NCBI GenBank assembly: GCA_965246925.1 | Contig: OZ251994.1 | Location: forward strand, 1,364,001 to 1,428,000 | Reading direction: 5' to 3' | DNA length: 64,000 bases | Origin: JANPPS01 sp965246925 | GTDB lineage: Bacteria; Pseudomonadota; Alphaproteobacteria; Acetobacterales; Acetobacteraceae | Shown here: positions 55,659-64,000 of the stretch, one piece after another | Layout of the letters: every line of letters starts with the position of its first letter | Numbering within the stretch: the first letter of the stretch is position 1 | Translations under genes and position numbers: made by a program | Notes under the pieces: generated by a model | Seen by the model: only the letters and a program-made list of their open reading frames with translations | The model's database searches: none | Told to the model about the DNA's origin: nothing

Positions 55659-57566
55659 TCAGATTGCGACACGAACGCCAAGCTCCACGACGCGGTCGCT
55701 CGGGATCCGAAAGAACTCCGTCGCCGGCACCGCATTGCGGGCCATCACCAGGAACAAGAACAGCCGCCAGGCCGGCAGTTTCGGCACCATCGCCCGTACC
55801 AGAACCTCGCGGCCCAGGAAGAAACTGGCCCGCATCGGATCGTAAGGCACGCCATGTACTGGCAGATCCTCCAGCGCCCGCGGTATGTTCGGACTCTCCA
55901 TGAACCCGTAGCGGAGCACGATCCTGTGCACGCCCGGCGCCAGCTCGATCACCTCGAGCCGGTCCGCCAACGCGGCCACCGGCAGGTCGAGGTTCTGCAC
56001 GGTTACGAACAGCACACGCTCATGCAGCACCTTGTTATGCTTCAAGTTGTGCAGCAACGCCGCCGGCACGTAGTCCGGGTTGCCAGTCAGGAACACCGCC
56101 ATACCCGGCACGCGCACCGTACGTGACTGCGGCAGCCGCGCGATGAAACCGGCCAGCGGCATGCTGTCCTGCTTCCACCGCGCCAGCATCAGTTCCCGTC
56201 CCTGGTTCCAAGACGTCATCGTCGCCATCAGCGCGGCGCCAAGCATGAGCGGTACCCAACCGCCCTCCGGCACCTTGAGCGCATTGGCGGCGAAAAACAG
56301 CCCGTCCACGGCAAAGAAAAACCCAAAGACGCCCAGCGCCGCCCATCGCGGCCACTCGAACTGCCGCCGGAACACCACCGCGGCCAGGATGCAGGTGCAT
56401 AGGAAGGTGCCAGTCACCGCAATACCATAGGCCGCAGCCAGCGCGTCACTGCTGCGGAACGCCACCACCAGTATCAACACGCCCACGAACAGGGCCATGT
56501 TGATTTGCGGCACATAGATCTGCCCCTCCTCGGTCTGGCTCGTATGCAGGACCGACATGCGCGGCAAGAACGACATCTGCATGCATTGCCGCGCGATGGA
56601 GTAGCCGCCCGAGATCAGCGCCTGGCTCGCGATCACCGTGGCGGCCGCGGCCAGTGCCACCAACGGCAGGCGAAGCGACGCCGGAGCCATGAGGTAGAAC
56701 GGATTCTCGAGCGCCGCCGGGTCCGACATGATGAGGGCGCCCTGGCCGAAATAATTCAGCACCAGGCAGGGCAGCACGAAAACGATCCAGGCAAACCGGA
56801 TCGGCCGCGCGCCGAAATGCCCCATATCGGCATACAGCGCCTCGGCCCCCGTCACGGCCAGCACGACCGAGCCCAGCGCCACGAACGCTAGCCATTCATG
56901 GCGGACACAGATCAGTACGGCATAGTGTGGCGACAGCGCCTGAAGCACGCCGGGATGGATGATGATCTGGTTCACCCCCATGGCTGCCAGGGCGAGAAAC
57001 CAGATCGCCATGATAGGACCGAACAGCTTGCCGATCGTCCCCGTGCCGCGCACCTGCACGGCAAATAGGGCCACGATGATGATGATCGAGATCGGCAGCA
57101 CGAACCGCGCGAACTGGGGTGAGACGATCTGTAGCCCCTCGACCGCGGACAAGACCGAAATAGCGGGGGTGATGACGCCGTCGCCGAAGAACAAGCAGGC
57201 CCCGCCCACACCGAACAACCCCAGCACGGCGCGGAAGCGCGGGTTGGAGGTGCCGCGCTGCGCCAATGCCATCAATGCAAGGATCCCGCCTTCGCCATTA
57301 TTGTCCGCCCGCATGACCAGCAGCACGTATTTGACGGTCACGATCAGCACGAGCGACCAAAAGATCAGCGACAGAACGCCAAGGATCTCGACCGGGCCCA
57401 GCCCTGACGCCGGGTCGGCAAAATGCGCCATGCTGGCCTTGAGCGCATACAGCGGACTGGTGCCGATATCCCCATAGACGATGCCCAGCACGCCCAATAC
57501 CGCCGCGGCTCTAAGCGGTTGCAGAGCTGGGACGGACGGCATCACGGCCGTAGTAGCGATGCTCAC
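55659..57566 (-). CDS. kup: Kup-type potassium transporter
   Basis: A 635-residue inner-membrane K+ uptake protein with about 12 helices in the first 440 residues and a cytoplasmic C-terminal domain. Family lines are GIVYGDIGTSPLYALK, NGEGGILALMAL, GDGVITPAISVLSAVEGL and the late FLTGNPDYVPAALLHNLKHN. The GTG start has GGAGG 9 nt upstream. It probably takes up K+ with protons at low pH. Confidence 0.95.
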   Translation of the reverse strand: MSIATTAVMPSVPALQPLRAAAVLGVLGIVYGDIGTSPLYALKASMAHFADPASGLGPVEILGVLSLIFWSLVLIVTVKYVLLVMRADNNGEGGILALMALAQRGTSNPRFRAVLGLFGVGGACLFFGDGVITPAISVLSAVEGLQIVSPQFARFVLPISIIIIVALFAVQVRGTGTIGKLFGPIMAIWFLALAAMGVNQIIIHPGVLQALSPHYAVLICVRHEWLAFVALGSVVLAVTGAEALYADMGHFGARPIRFAWIVFVLPCLVLNYFGQGALIMSDPAALENPFYLMAPASLRLPLVALAAAATVIASQALISGGYSIARQCMQMSFLPRMSVLHTSQTEEGQIYVPQINMALFVGVLILVVAFRSSDALAAAYGIAVTGTFLCTCILAAVVFRRQFEWPRWAALGVFGFFFAVDGLFFAANALKVPEGGWVPLMLGAALMATMTSWNQGRELMLARWKQDSMPLAGFIARLPQSRTVRVPGMAVFLTGNPDYVPAALLHNLKHNKVLHERVLFVTVQNLDLPVAALADRLEVIELAPGVHRIVLRYGFMESPNIPRALEDLPVHGVPYDPMRASFFLGREVLVRAMVPKLPAWRLFLFLVMARNAVPATEFFRIPSDRVVELGVRVAI

Positions 57567-57766
57567 GCGCCAACCCTCCAGGCGCGGGAGGAACCGGTAT
57601 CCGCGCCGCTATGGGCTGAGCCGGATGTAAACATCCCGGACGCAAACATCATGGTCATATCGTGTCCACCTTGCGGCAGGGTCATGGCGCGCACGGGATG
57701 GAGCCATAGGCCTGCGCCACTGCAAAGCGCAAGCGGAGCCTGAGTTGCCGCCACACGGCCGGGCCG

Positions 57767-58465
57767 TCAGGGCGCGGGCCGGGAGCCGAACAGGGCAGAG
57801 CCCACCCGCACATGCGTGGCGCCGTGCGCCACCGCGATCTCGAAATCAGCCGACATGCCCATGGAGATCACACCCAGCCCATGGCGCCCCGCGAACGCGG
57901 TAAGCCAACTGAAATGGCCGGACGGGTCCTCCCCCGCCGGCGGGATGCACATCACGCCTTTCACGGCCTTACCGAGCCGCGCCCGGCAGCGCTCCATGAA
58001 CGCATCCGCATCTGCCCGGCTCACGCCAGCTTTCTGCGGCTCATCACCGACATTGACCTGGATCAACACGTCCGGCGTTCTCCCCTCGCGCTCGAACGCC
58101 AGCGTCAGCGCGTCCAGCAGCTTAGGCCGGTCCAGCGTTTCGATGACATCGGCGGCCGCCACCGCATCCCGCGCCTTGTTGGTCTGCAAGGGGCCGATCA
58201 GGTGTAAGCGGAGGCTGGGATAATGAGGCCGTAAGGAGGCAAACTTGCCAGCCGCCTCCTGCACCCGGTTTTCCCCGAACACCATCTGGCCGCAACCGAT
58301 CGCCTGCCGGACATCATCTTCCGGATGGGTCTTGCTGACGGCAACCAACTGGACCGAGGCTGCGTCCCGGCCCGCCCGCACGGCCGCCGCCGCGATGCGC
58401 TCCTGGATTTCGCGCAGCCTTCCGCTAATGGAAGGGGCGGCATCGTGAGGAGGCACTGTCGGCAT
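57767..58465 (-). CDS. yggS: YggS-family PLP homeostasis protein
   Basis: PLP-binding protein that maintains vitamin B6 and amino acid balance. The 232-residue protein has the PLP lysine in LVAVSKTHPEDDVRQAI, GENRVQEAAGKFASL, LHLIGPLQTNKARDAV and SMGMSADFEIAVAHGATHVRVG. Its ATG lies in the CATG (58463-58466) shared with the divergent ThiE-like gene; I see no SD, so translation may be leaderless. Confidence 0.94.
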   Translation of the reverse strand: MPTVPPHDAAPSISGRLREIQERIAAAAVRAGRDAASVQLVAVSKTHPEDDVRQAIGCGQMVFGENRVQEAAGKFASLRPHYPSLRLHLIGPLQTNKARDAVAAADVIETLDRPKLLDALTLAFEREGRTPDVLIQVNVGDEPQKAGVSRADADAFMERCRARLGKAVKGVMCIPPAGEDPSGHFSWLTAFAGRHGLGVISMGMSADFEIAVAHGATHVRVGSALFGSRPAP

Positions 58466-59054
58466 GGATCAGAAGGTCGTGGCGTGGGCCCGTGCGGTCA
58501 AGGCGCGCCAGCGCGGCCCCCGCATGCCGCCACTATGGCTGTTCACCGACCCGGCGCGGATGCCCGACCTGCTTGCTACCATCGACGGCCTTCCCAGGGG
58601 GCTGTGCGGCGTCGTGTTCCGGCATGACCGCGTGCCCTCCCGCGGCGCGTTGGCGCTCGCCGTAGCCCGCCGCTGCCACGCCCGGCGCCTCACGCTCGTC
58701 GTCGCCGGGGACTGGCGGCTGGCGGCACGCTGCCGGTGCGGGATACACATGCGTGACGGCCGGGGCCGGCGAACACGGTTTTTGAGCACGAGTTCCGCCC
58801 ATGACGGCGCCGCCTGCCGCAGGGCGGCGCGGGCCGGGGCTGCCGCCGTATTCCTGTCCCCAGCCTTCCCCACGCTATCTCATGAGCATGCGCGCGTGCT
58901 CGGCCCAGCCCGGTGGGCGGCGATGGCTCAGCCCATGCGGGGAACGTTACGCCTTATGGCACTCGGCGGCATCAATGCCGCGACCACGAGAAGACTGCCG
59001 ACATGGTGCGACGGGGCGGGCGCGATCGGCGCGCTGACAAACAATGTGGCATGA
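58464..59054 (+). CDS. ThiE/TenI-like thiamine phosphate synthase family protein
   Basis: A 196-residue TIM-barrel protein of the thiamine phosphate synthase superfamily: PLWLFTDPARMPDLL, GVVFRHD, AAAVFLSPAFPTLSHEHA and the LMALGGINAATTRRL end. Key ThiE residues for diphosphate binding are not all clear, so it may be a TenI-like relative rather than the pathway enzyme. No TPP riboswitch is visible upstream. GAGGAGG, 10 nt before the ATG, lies in the yggS coding region. Confidence 0.75.
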   Translation: MDQKVVAWARAVKARQRGPRMPPLWLFTDPARMPDLLATIDGLPRGLCGVVFRHDRVPSRGALALAVARRCHARRLTLVVAGDWRLAARCRCGIHMRDGRGRRTRFLSTSSAHDGAACRRAARAGAAAVFLSPAFPTLSHEHARVLGPARWAAMAQPMRGTLRLMALGGINAATTRRLPTWCDGAGAIGALTNNVA

Positions 59055-59244
59055 GCGCCACAGTGTTTCGGAATTGCCATGCTTTCACCCTGATCACGAT
59101 TGCAGCCAAGCCCGGACCGCGCCAATAGTTTGTCAGGTCTGGCTGAACCTGTCGCGGGGCGTCGCAAACGATGCGATGTTCGTAGGCGGGACGGGGCCTT
59201 AGAACGTCCGCCGGGACCTGTCCGGTGATTTGAGGAGAAGTTTC

Positions 59245-60759
59245 ATGCGTAAGCTCCTGCTGGCCAGCGTGGCCGTGCTAGGCGCGTCGATGGGATTGGC
59301 CGATACGGCCTTCGCCCAGGACGCCGTCGATTACACCGGCCAGTCTTTCCCGACCCCGGGCACCGTCACCGTGCGCCTCAACGGCCGCTTCCGCTTCTAC
59401 GCCGGCGTAGTCGATAACGGCGCGGCGCGTACCTCCAACTTCGCGGTCGGCGCCGCCAACGCGGGCGTGACCCCCACCGTCACCAATGCCCAGAACGGCA
59501 CGACGACGAACTCGCCGATCGCGCTCAGCACGTCTAACCAGGGCATCAACAAGCTCTCCAACTACGGCTTCACCGATTATGCCCGTTTGTTCCCGGGCTT
59601 CGACGGCGTAGCGACCAACGGCCTGAAATACGGCGCCAGCATGGAGATCCGGCAGGACAACAACTACGGCGCCGGTGGCGGTCTGTATGGTTCGGTGTCC
59701 GGCGGTTCCAACACGCGTAACGCGCTGTATTTCCGCCGTTTGTGGGGCTACATCGGCACCGACCGCTTCGGCACCGTCCGCGTCGGTTCGTCCGACAACC
59801 CCGGCAGCCTCTATTTGACCGGCACGTTTGAAAACTTCAACGACGGCGGATTGAACGGCGACTTGCCAGGCTTCCTGCCGGGCGCGCTGCAGATCAACTT
59901 CCCGTTCGCCAGCGTCGGCAACATCAACGTGACGACCAAGGCCGTCTATCTGTCGCCGCAGTTCGCCGGCTTCGACTTCGGCCTGTCGTTTGAGCCCAGC
60001 ACCGCCAACGGCAGCTCCAACGGCTGCGGACCCAATCCGCGCCCCGGCCAGTTCATCGCCAGCGGCAACGCCGTCGCGACCCCGGGCTGCGACTTCCTGT
60101 CCTCCACCAGCACCGCCGACTACGCTCGCCGTAAGAACACCTACGAGGCGCTGCTGCGTTATCGCGGCACCTTCGGCATCTTCGGCATCGCCGCGACCGG
60201 CGCCTACACCGGCTCGAGCCGTGTGCTGGACAGCGGTGTTGTCGGTGACCCCACCAACCCGAAGCGCGCTCGCCTCGAAGACTTGAGCGTCGCCGACTTC
60301 GGCGTCGCAGCCACCATCGGCGGTCTATCCTTCGGCGGTAACTACCAGTTCGGCCGCTACAACGTGCCGGGCGGCGGTGGTTACGGCGGCTTGCTCGCCA
60401 AGGGCCAGCCGAACAGCAACGCGTTCATCGTGGGCGCCAGCTACACCGTCGGCCCGGTGATCTTCGGTGCGCACTACCTCCGCTCGACCTCGCAGGGTGA
60501 CCAAGCGACGGCTACCAACCGCAACGCCCTTGGCGTCCCGAACGCAATCGGCAGCGTCGTGGGCGGTCAGCGGGTCGAGACCGGTGTCGCCGCCGGTGCA
60601 ACCTACAGCCTAGCGCCCGGCCTCTCGCTGTTCGCGTCCTACATCTACGAAGAGCGTAAGCAGAACGGCTATAACTTCCTGACCGGCGCGTCCAACAACG
60701 CCGCCAGCAACAAAGTAGCCGGCCAGGTGTTCGCGATCGGCACCTCCTTCGCTTGGTAA
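59245..60759 (+). CDS. Major outer-membrane porin
   Basis: A 504-residue porin with signal peptide MRKLLLASVAVLGASMGLAD and cleavage after AFAQ. The barrel has typical alternating strands (VRLNGRFRFYAGV, YFRRLWGYIGTDRFGTVRVG) and a terminal aromatic W (AIGTSFAW). GAGGAGA precedes the ATG. Codon use is smooth, and a strong terminator follows, which suggests high expression. Extracellular loops are rich in Asn, Gly, Ser and Thr, with a Cys pair near 262 and 280. Confidence 0.9.
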   Translation: MRKLLLASVAVLGASMGLADTAFAQDAVDYTGQSFPTPGTVTVRLNGRFRFYAGVVDNGAARTSNFAVGAANAGVTPTVTNAQNGTTTNSPIALSTSNQGINKLSNYGFTDYARLFPGFDGVATNGLKYGASMEIRQDNNYGAGGGLYGSVSGGSNTRNALYFRRLWGYIGTDRFGTVRVGSSDNPGSLYLTGTFENFNDGGLNGDLPGFLPGALQINFPFASVGNINVTTKAVYLSPQFAGFDFGLSFEPSTANGSSNGCGPNPRPGQFIASGNAVATPGCDFLSSTSTADYARRKNTYEALLRYRGTFGIFGIAATGAYTGSSRVLDSGVVGDPTNPKRARLEDLSVADFGVAATIGGLSFGGNYQFGRYNVPGGGGYGGLLAKGQPNSNAFIVGASYTVGPVIFGAHYLRSTSQGDQATATNRNALGVPNAIGSVVGGQRVETGVAAGATYSLAPGLSLFASYIYEERKQNGYNFLTGASNNAASNKVAGQVFAIGTSFAW

Positions 60760-60785
60760 ACTAGCTTCTCAATCGTTGGATACGG

Positions 60786-60818
60786 GGGCGGTAGAGCGAT
60801 CTACCGCCCTTTTCTTTG
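60786..60818 (+). terminator. Rho-independent terminator after the porin gene
   Basis: Perfect 10-bp stem GGGCGGTAGA/TCTACCGCCC with GCGA tetraloop, followed by TTTTCTTT. It starts 27 bp after the porin stop. Confidence 0.93.
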
Positions 60819-60900
60819 ACCGGCGCTGGCTTGGCGAAAGCGTGGCAAAGGGTTTATGAACGACAACGCGCACTCCGCGCCGCTCTTCAGTAAGGTTCAG

Positions 60901-61431
60901 ATGACCCATCACGCCTCTAAGACCGCGCTTCTATGTGCGGCCGTGTTAGCGCTTTCGGCCTGTGGTTCCAGCGTGCGCGCCGTTGCTGACGACGAGTACA
61001 ACGACTATCGCACCAAGGGCGGCGACCGTGGCAAGCTGTTCGGCGATCAGGGGCTTTCTTTCGGAATTGGCAAGGGAGCTGGCGGTTCGAAGAACGAGGA
61101 AGGGGGAGCCCTCGGCGTCAATGCATACCTCTGGCGTGCGGCGCTTGACACGTTATCCTTCATGCCGCTGGCCAACGCGGATCCCTTTGGCGGTGTCATC
61201 ATCACCGATTGGTATCAGCCACCGTCATCCGGCGGCGAGCGGTTCAAAGCGACGGCTTACATCCTCGGACGCCAGCTCAGGGCCGACGGCGTGAAGGTCG
61301 CGCTGTTTCGGCAGATCGCGCAGGGCGGCCAATGGGTCGACTCCGCCGTAGCGGTGGGAACGACAACCGAGATCGAGAACAAAGTCCTGGCCCGGGCGCG
61401 TGAATTGCGGTCACAAGCCACGGGGTCATAG
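60901..61431 (+). CDS. DUF3576 lipoprotein
   Basis: A 176-residue lipoprotein with lipobox LALSACGSS, so it should be lipidated at Cys after cleavage and held in the outer or inner membrane. The body carries the DUF3576 lines LWRAALDTLSFMPLANADPFGG and ITDWYQPP. The ATG at 60901 has AAGG about 6 nt upstream; an in-frame start at 60856 would add 15 hydrophilic residues before the signal. It lies 75 bp before leuS, a common arrangement in this class. Confidence 0.85.
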   Translation: MTHHASKTALLCAAVLALSACGSSVRAVADDEYNDYRTKGGDRGKLFGDQGLSFGIGKGAGGSKNEEGGALGVNAYLWRAALDTLSFMPLANADPFGGVIITDWYQPPSSGGERFKATAYILGRQLRADGVKVALFRQIAQGGQWVDSAVAVGTTTEIENKVLARARELRSQATGS

Positions 61432-61506
61432 CACAGGCTTAGGATATGTTGCGGGCTAGGTCTGGTTGACCCATAACTCAGCCAAATCCTGTTTGGACGA
61501 CCAACG

Positions 61507-64000
61507 ATGAATGAGACCCGCCCGCCCGCCGGCGAGGCACCGTCATACGACTTCCGCACAGCCGAAACGCGCTGGCAAAAGGCTTGGGACGACAAGCAAA
61601 GCTTTCGTGTCGAAGACGTGCCGGAAGATGGCAAGCCGAAATACTACGTACTCGAAATGTTTCCGTATCCAAGTGGAAAAATCCACATGGGGCACGTGCG
61701 CAACTATACGCTGGGCGATGTCGTCGCGCGGTATAAACGGGCAAGGGGTTACTCGGTCATGCACCCTATGGGGTGGGATGCGTTCGGGCTTCCGGCCGAG
61801 AACGCAGCGCGCGAACGCGGCATCGACCCTGCAGCCTGGACACGCACCAACATCGATGCAATGCGGACCGAGCTGAAGCGCATCGGACTTTCCCTGGATT
61901 GGACGCGGGAGTTCGCCACCTGTGACCCCGCCTATTACGGCCAGCAACAACGGCTATTCCTACAGCTATGGCGCGGAAACTTCGTCGAGCGGCGGGAAAG
62001 CTGGGTCAATTGGGATCCGGTGGACAATACCGTTCTGGCCAACGAGCAGGTGATCGACGGCCGAGGCTGGCGCTCCGGCGCGCCCGTCGAAAAGCGGCAA
62101 TTGTCGCAGTGGTTCCTGCGCATCACGCAGTATGCCCCGGAACTCCTGGAAGGCCTCAGCGGACTAACGCGCTGGCCCGAGCGGGTGCGGACCATGCAGG
62201 CCAAATGGATCGGCCGCAGCGAGGGTGCGCGCGTGCGCTTCAAACTTCGGCAGCCCCTGGCTGGACTTGAAGCAATCGAGGTTTATACCACTCGGCCTGA
62301 CACGCTGTTTGGCATGGCATTCGTCGCTATCGCTGCCGAGCACCCGATCGCGACGATGGCCGCCCAGCACGACCCCGCCGCCGCACGGTTCATAGCGGAG
62401 TGCAGAAGCCGCGGCACGAGTGAGGCCGCGATCGAGACGGGGGAGAAGCTAGGCTACGATCTGAGCATCGAGGTCGAACATCCCTTCCTGCCCGCGCAAT
62501 TCTTCCCGGTCTGGATCGCGAATTTCGTTCTGATGGAATACGGCACCGGCGCGGTATTCGGCTGCCCTGCGGGCGATCAGCGTGACCTGGACTTTGCTTA
62601 CAAATACAATCTGCCTGTCGTGCCGGTCGTGCTGCCGCCGGGCAAAGCCGCAAACCTATATACAGTGGGCGGCACGGCCTATGACGGGCCGGGTACGATG
62701 ATCAACTCGGGCTTTCTGCACGGGCTCAGCACGGATGTGGCGCGGCGTGAGGCCATAGCCGCGCTGGAGCGGAGCGGAGCCGGCCATGGAGTGGTAAACT
62801 GGCGTCTGCGGGACTGGGGCATCAGCCGGCAACGGTATTGGGGCTGCCCCATCCCTGTCATCCACTGCCCGGAGTGCGGCGCAGTACCTGTGCCTGAACA
62901 AGACCTGCCAGTGCTATTGCCAACAGGCGTTCGGTTTGACCTGCCCGGTAATGCGCTGGATCACGACCCGGCGTGGAAGCACGTAGCGTGCCCGTCCTGC
63001 GGTGAGCCCGCCGAGCGGGAGACCGATACGTGCGACACCTTCGTCGACAGCTCTTGGTACTTTGCCCGCTTCTGCAGCCCTGGCTCAGCCCGCCCGATCG
63101 ACCGCGAGGCGGCACAATACTGGCTACCGGTCGATCAGTACGTCGGCGGCGTCGAGCATGCTATTTTACACCTACTCTACTCCAGGTTTTTCACTCGCGC
63201 CCTGGCGTCGGATGGAACCTTGGCAATCCATGAGCCGTTCGCCGGCCTGTTCACCCAAGGAATGGTCACGCACGAAAGCTATCGCGCTCCGGATGGTACG
63301 TGGCTTTATCCAGAAGAGGTGGAGCGGACGGCAGACGGCGCCGCGATACGGCGGCAGACAGGCGAGCCGGTGATGGTCGGCCGCGGCGAAAAAATGTCCA
63401 AGAACAAGCGGAACACGGTCGATCCCTCAGCCATCATCGAACGGTATGGCGCAGACACCGCCCGCTGGTTTGTACTATCCGACAATCCCCCCGATCGGGA
63501 TATCGAGTGGACGGAGGCAGGGGTGGCAGGGGCGTCCCGATTCATCCAGCGCGTGTGGCGGCTCTCGCAAACACAGGTGGAGGCAAATGTTTTGCCTGTA
63601 GGGCAGGCCATCTCGGCAGACGCTCAGAAACTAAGGCGAACGACACACCACACCATCAAAGCGGTGACGGACGCTTTCGAACAGTTTGCCTTCAACGTCG
63701 CCGTCGCCCGCTTGCACGAGCTAACATCAGCGCTCATCGACGCAGACCGGCACGCCAGCCTAGGCGGTATGACCGAGGCGCGGGCGGAAGCGATGAGAGC
63801 ACTCGCTTTGCTTCTGGGGCCGATAGCTCCCCACCTCGCCGAAGAGGTCTGGTCCGGCCTGACCGGCGGTGCGGCTGGACTGCTCTGTGAAGCGAGTTGG
63901 CCGGAGGCGAACCCAGACCTGTTGGCAGCAGCGACCTTCACGGTTGCGGTGCAGGTGATGGGTAAGCTACGCGGCAGCATCGAAGTTCCCCTCGACACGA
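61507..64000 (+). CDS. leuS: Leucyl-tRNA synthetase (3' end beyond window)
   Basis: Class I synthetase that charges tRNA-Leu. The window shows about 831 codons: HIGH motif PYPSGKIHMGHVRNY, the CP1 editing domain with TTRPDTLFG, four zinc-like cysteines (CPECG and CPSCG segments) and KMSKS as KMSKNKRNTVDPS, then the anticodon domain. A typical LeuS has about 860-870 residues, so roughly 30-40 are missing at the C-terminus. ATG 61507 gives MNETRPPAGEAPSYDF. Confidence 0.97.
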   Translation, partial: MNETRPPAGEAPSYDFRTAETRWQKAWDDKQSFRVEDVPEDGKPKYYVLEMFPYPSGKIHMGHVRNYTLGDVVARYKRARGYSVMHPMGWDAFGLPAENAARERGIDPAAWTRTNIDAMRTELKRIGLSLDWTREFATCDPAYYGQQQRLFLQLWRGNFVERRESWVNWDPVDNTVLANEQVIDGRGWRSGAPVEKRQLSQWFLRITQYAPELLEGLSGLTRWPERVRTMQAKWIGRSEGARVRFKLRQPLAGLEAIEVYTTRPDTLFGMAFVAIAAEHPIATMAAQHDPAAARFIAECRSRGTSEAAIETGEKLGYDLSIEVEHPFLPAQFFPVWIANFVLMEYGTGAVFGCPAGDQRDLDFAYKYNLPVVPVVLPPGKAANLYTVGGTAYDGPGTMINSGFLHGLSTDVARREAIAALERSGAGHGVVNWRLRDWGISRQRYWGCPIPVIHCPECGAVPVPEQDLPVLLPTGVRFDLPGNALDHDPAWKHVACPSCGEPAERETDTCDTFVDSSWYFARFCSPGSARPIDREAAQYWLPVDQYVGGVEHAILHLLYSRFFTRALASDGTLAIHEPFAGLFTQGMVTHESYRAPDGTWLYPEEVERTADGAAIRRQTGEPVMVGRGEKMSKNKRNTVDPSAIIERYGADTARWFVLSDNPPDRDIEWTEAGVAGASRFIQRVWRLSQTQVEANVLPVGQAISADAQKLRRTTHHTIKAVTDAFEQFAFNVAVARLHELTSALIDADRHASLGGMTEARAEAMRALALLLGPIAPHLAEEVWSGLTGGAAGLLCEASWPEANPDLLAAATFTVAVQVMGKLRGSIEVPLDT

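Noticed and set aside
57563..57754. 63-codon minus-strand frame just upstream of kup
   Set aside because: Its end overlaps the kup start by 4 bp, which is suggestive, but it has no SD and no recognisable features; it is more likely the kup leader.
58300..58463. TPP riboswitch before the ThiE-like gene
   Set aside because: The sequence is yggS coding DNA and lacks the THI-box CTGAGA core in the right setting.

Overview
The window is GC-rich, densely packed bacterial chromosome, most likely from an alphaproteobacterium of the Rhodospirillales, perhaps Acetobacteraceae. The evidence is gene content and order: hemE beside ppsR-maf, a DUF3576 lipoprotein before leuS, HemJ-type protoporphyrinogen oxidase, mdh-sucA-sucB-lpd, sdhCDAB, and rph/rdgB divergent from hrcA. 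This placement is inference; there is no rRNA and only one tRNA. No phage, IS element or CRISPR array was seen.

Layout. 1-3359: 5' part of a very large repeat-rich surface protein (minus). 3.5-6.5 kb: aroE-coaE-dnaQ-xerC, overlapping or nearly so. 6.6-7.3 kb: an orphan PEP-CTERM protein. 7.3-16.4 kb: one long minus-strand array mdh-sucA-sucB-lpd-osmC-pdxA-pdxJ-small acidic ORF, joining the 2-oxoglutarate dehydrogenase complex to vitamin B6 synthesis. 16.5-24.2 kb: envelope and accessory genes (a GT2/deacetylase fusion, OprO/P-like porin, ZapE ATPase, 2OG-Fe(II) oxygenase, GT9 glycosyltransferase, tyrosine phosphatase). 24.3-27.8 kb: sdhCDAB, with sdhB bracketed by an inverted dispersed repeat. 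28.0-31.7 kb: a compact GNAT / PLP decarboxylase / acyl carrier protein / AMP-forming ligase operon, facing an animal-type haem peroxidase. 33.4-38.2 kb: DUF1289/DUF72 pair, a tandem repeat block, zinc metallopeptidase, rdgB-rph, hrcA. 38.3-40.4 kb: receiver protein, two small secreted proteins and a Crp/Fnr regulator. 40.4-45.4 kb: rho, hemJ, HAD phosphatase, hemH, hemE, all leftward. 45.4-45.7 kb: probable chromosomal replication origin. 45.7-48.5 kb: ppsR, maf, scoA-scoB, all rightward. 48.6-55.1 kb: a catabolic-looking island with ferredoxin reductase, ferredoxin, XylR/DmpR-type sigma-54 activator, acyl-CoA-dehydrogenase-fold flavoprotein, cytochrome P450 and EthD protein. 55.2-64 kb: tRNA-Ala(GGC), kup, yggS, ThiE-like gene, major porin with a strong terminator, DUF3576 lipoprotein and leuS (cut by the window end).

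The most interesting parts are: (1) the decarboxylase/ACP/ligase/GNAT operon, which looks like a small carrier-protein-bound amine pathway related to genes that accompany exosortase loci, although no exosortase is here; (2) the P450/EthD/flavoprotein island, with its own activator and a plausible sigma-54 promoter and paired activator sites; (3) the hemE-ppsR gap, with an AT-rich stretch, DnaA-box-like sites and a TTAA-N7-TTAA (CtrA-type) motif containing a GANTC site; and (4) a 2-oxoglutarate dehydrogenase cluster without sucCD in a window that carries a succinyl-CoA:3-ketoacid CoA-transferase.
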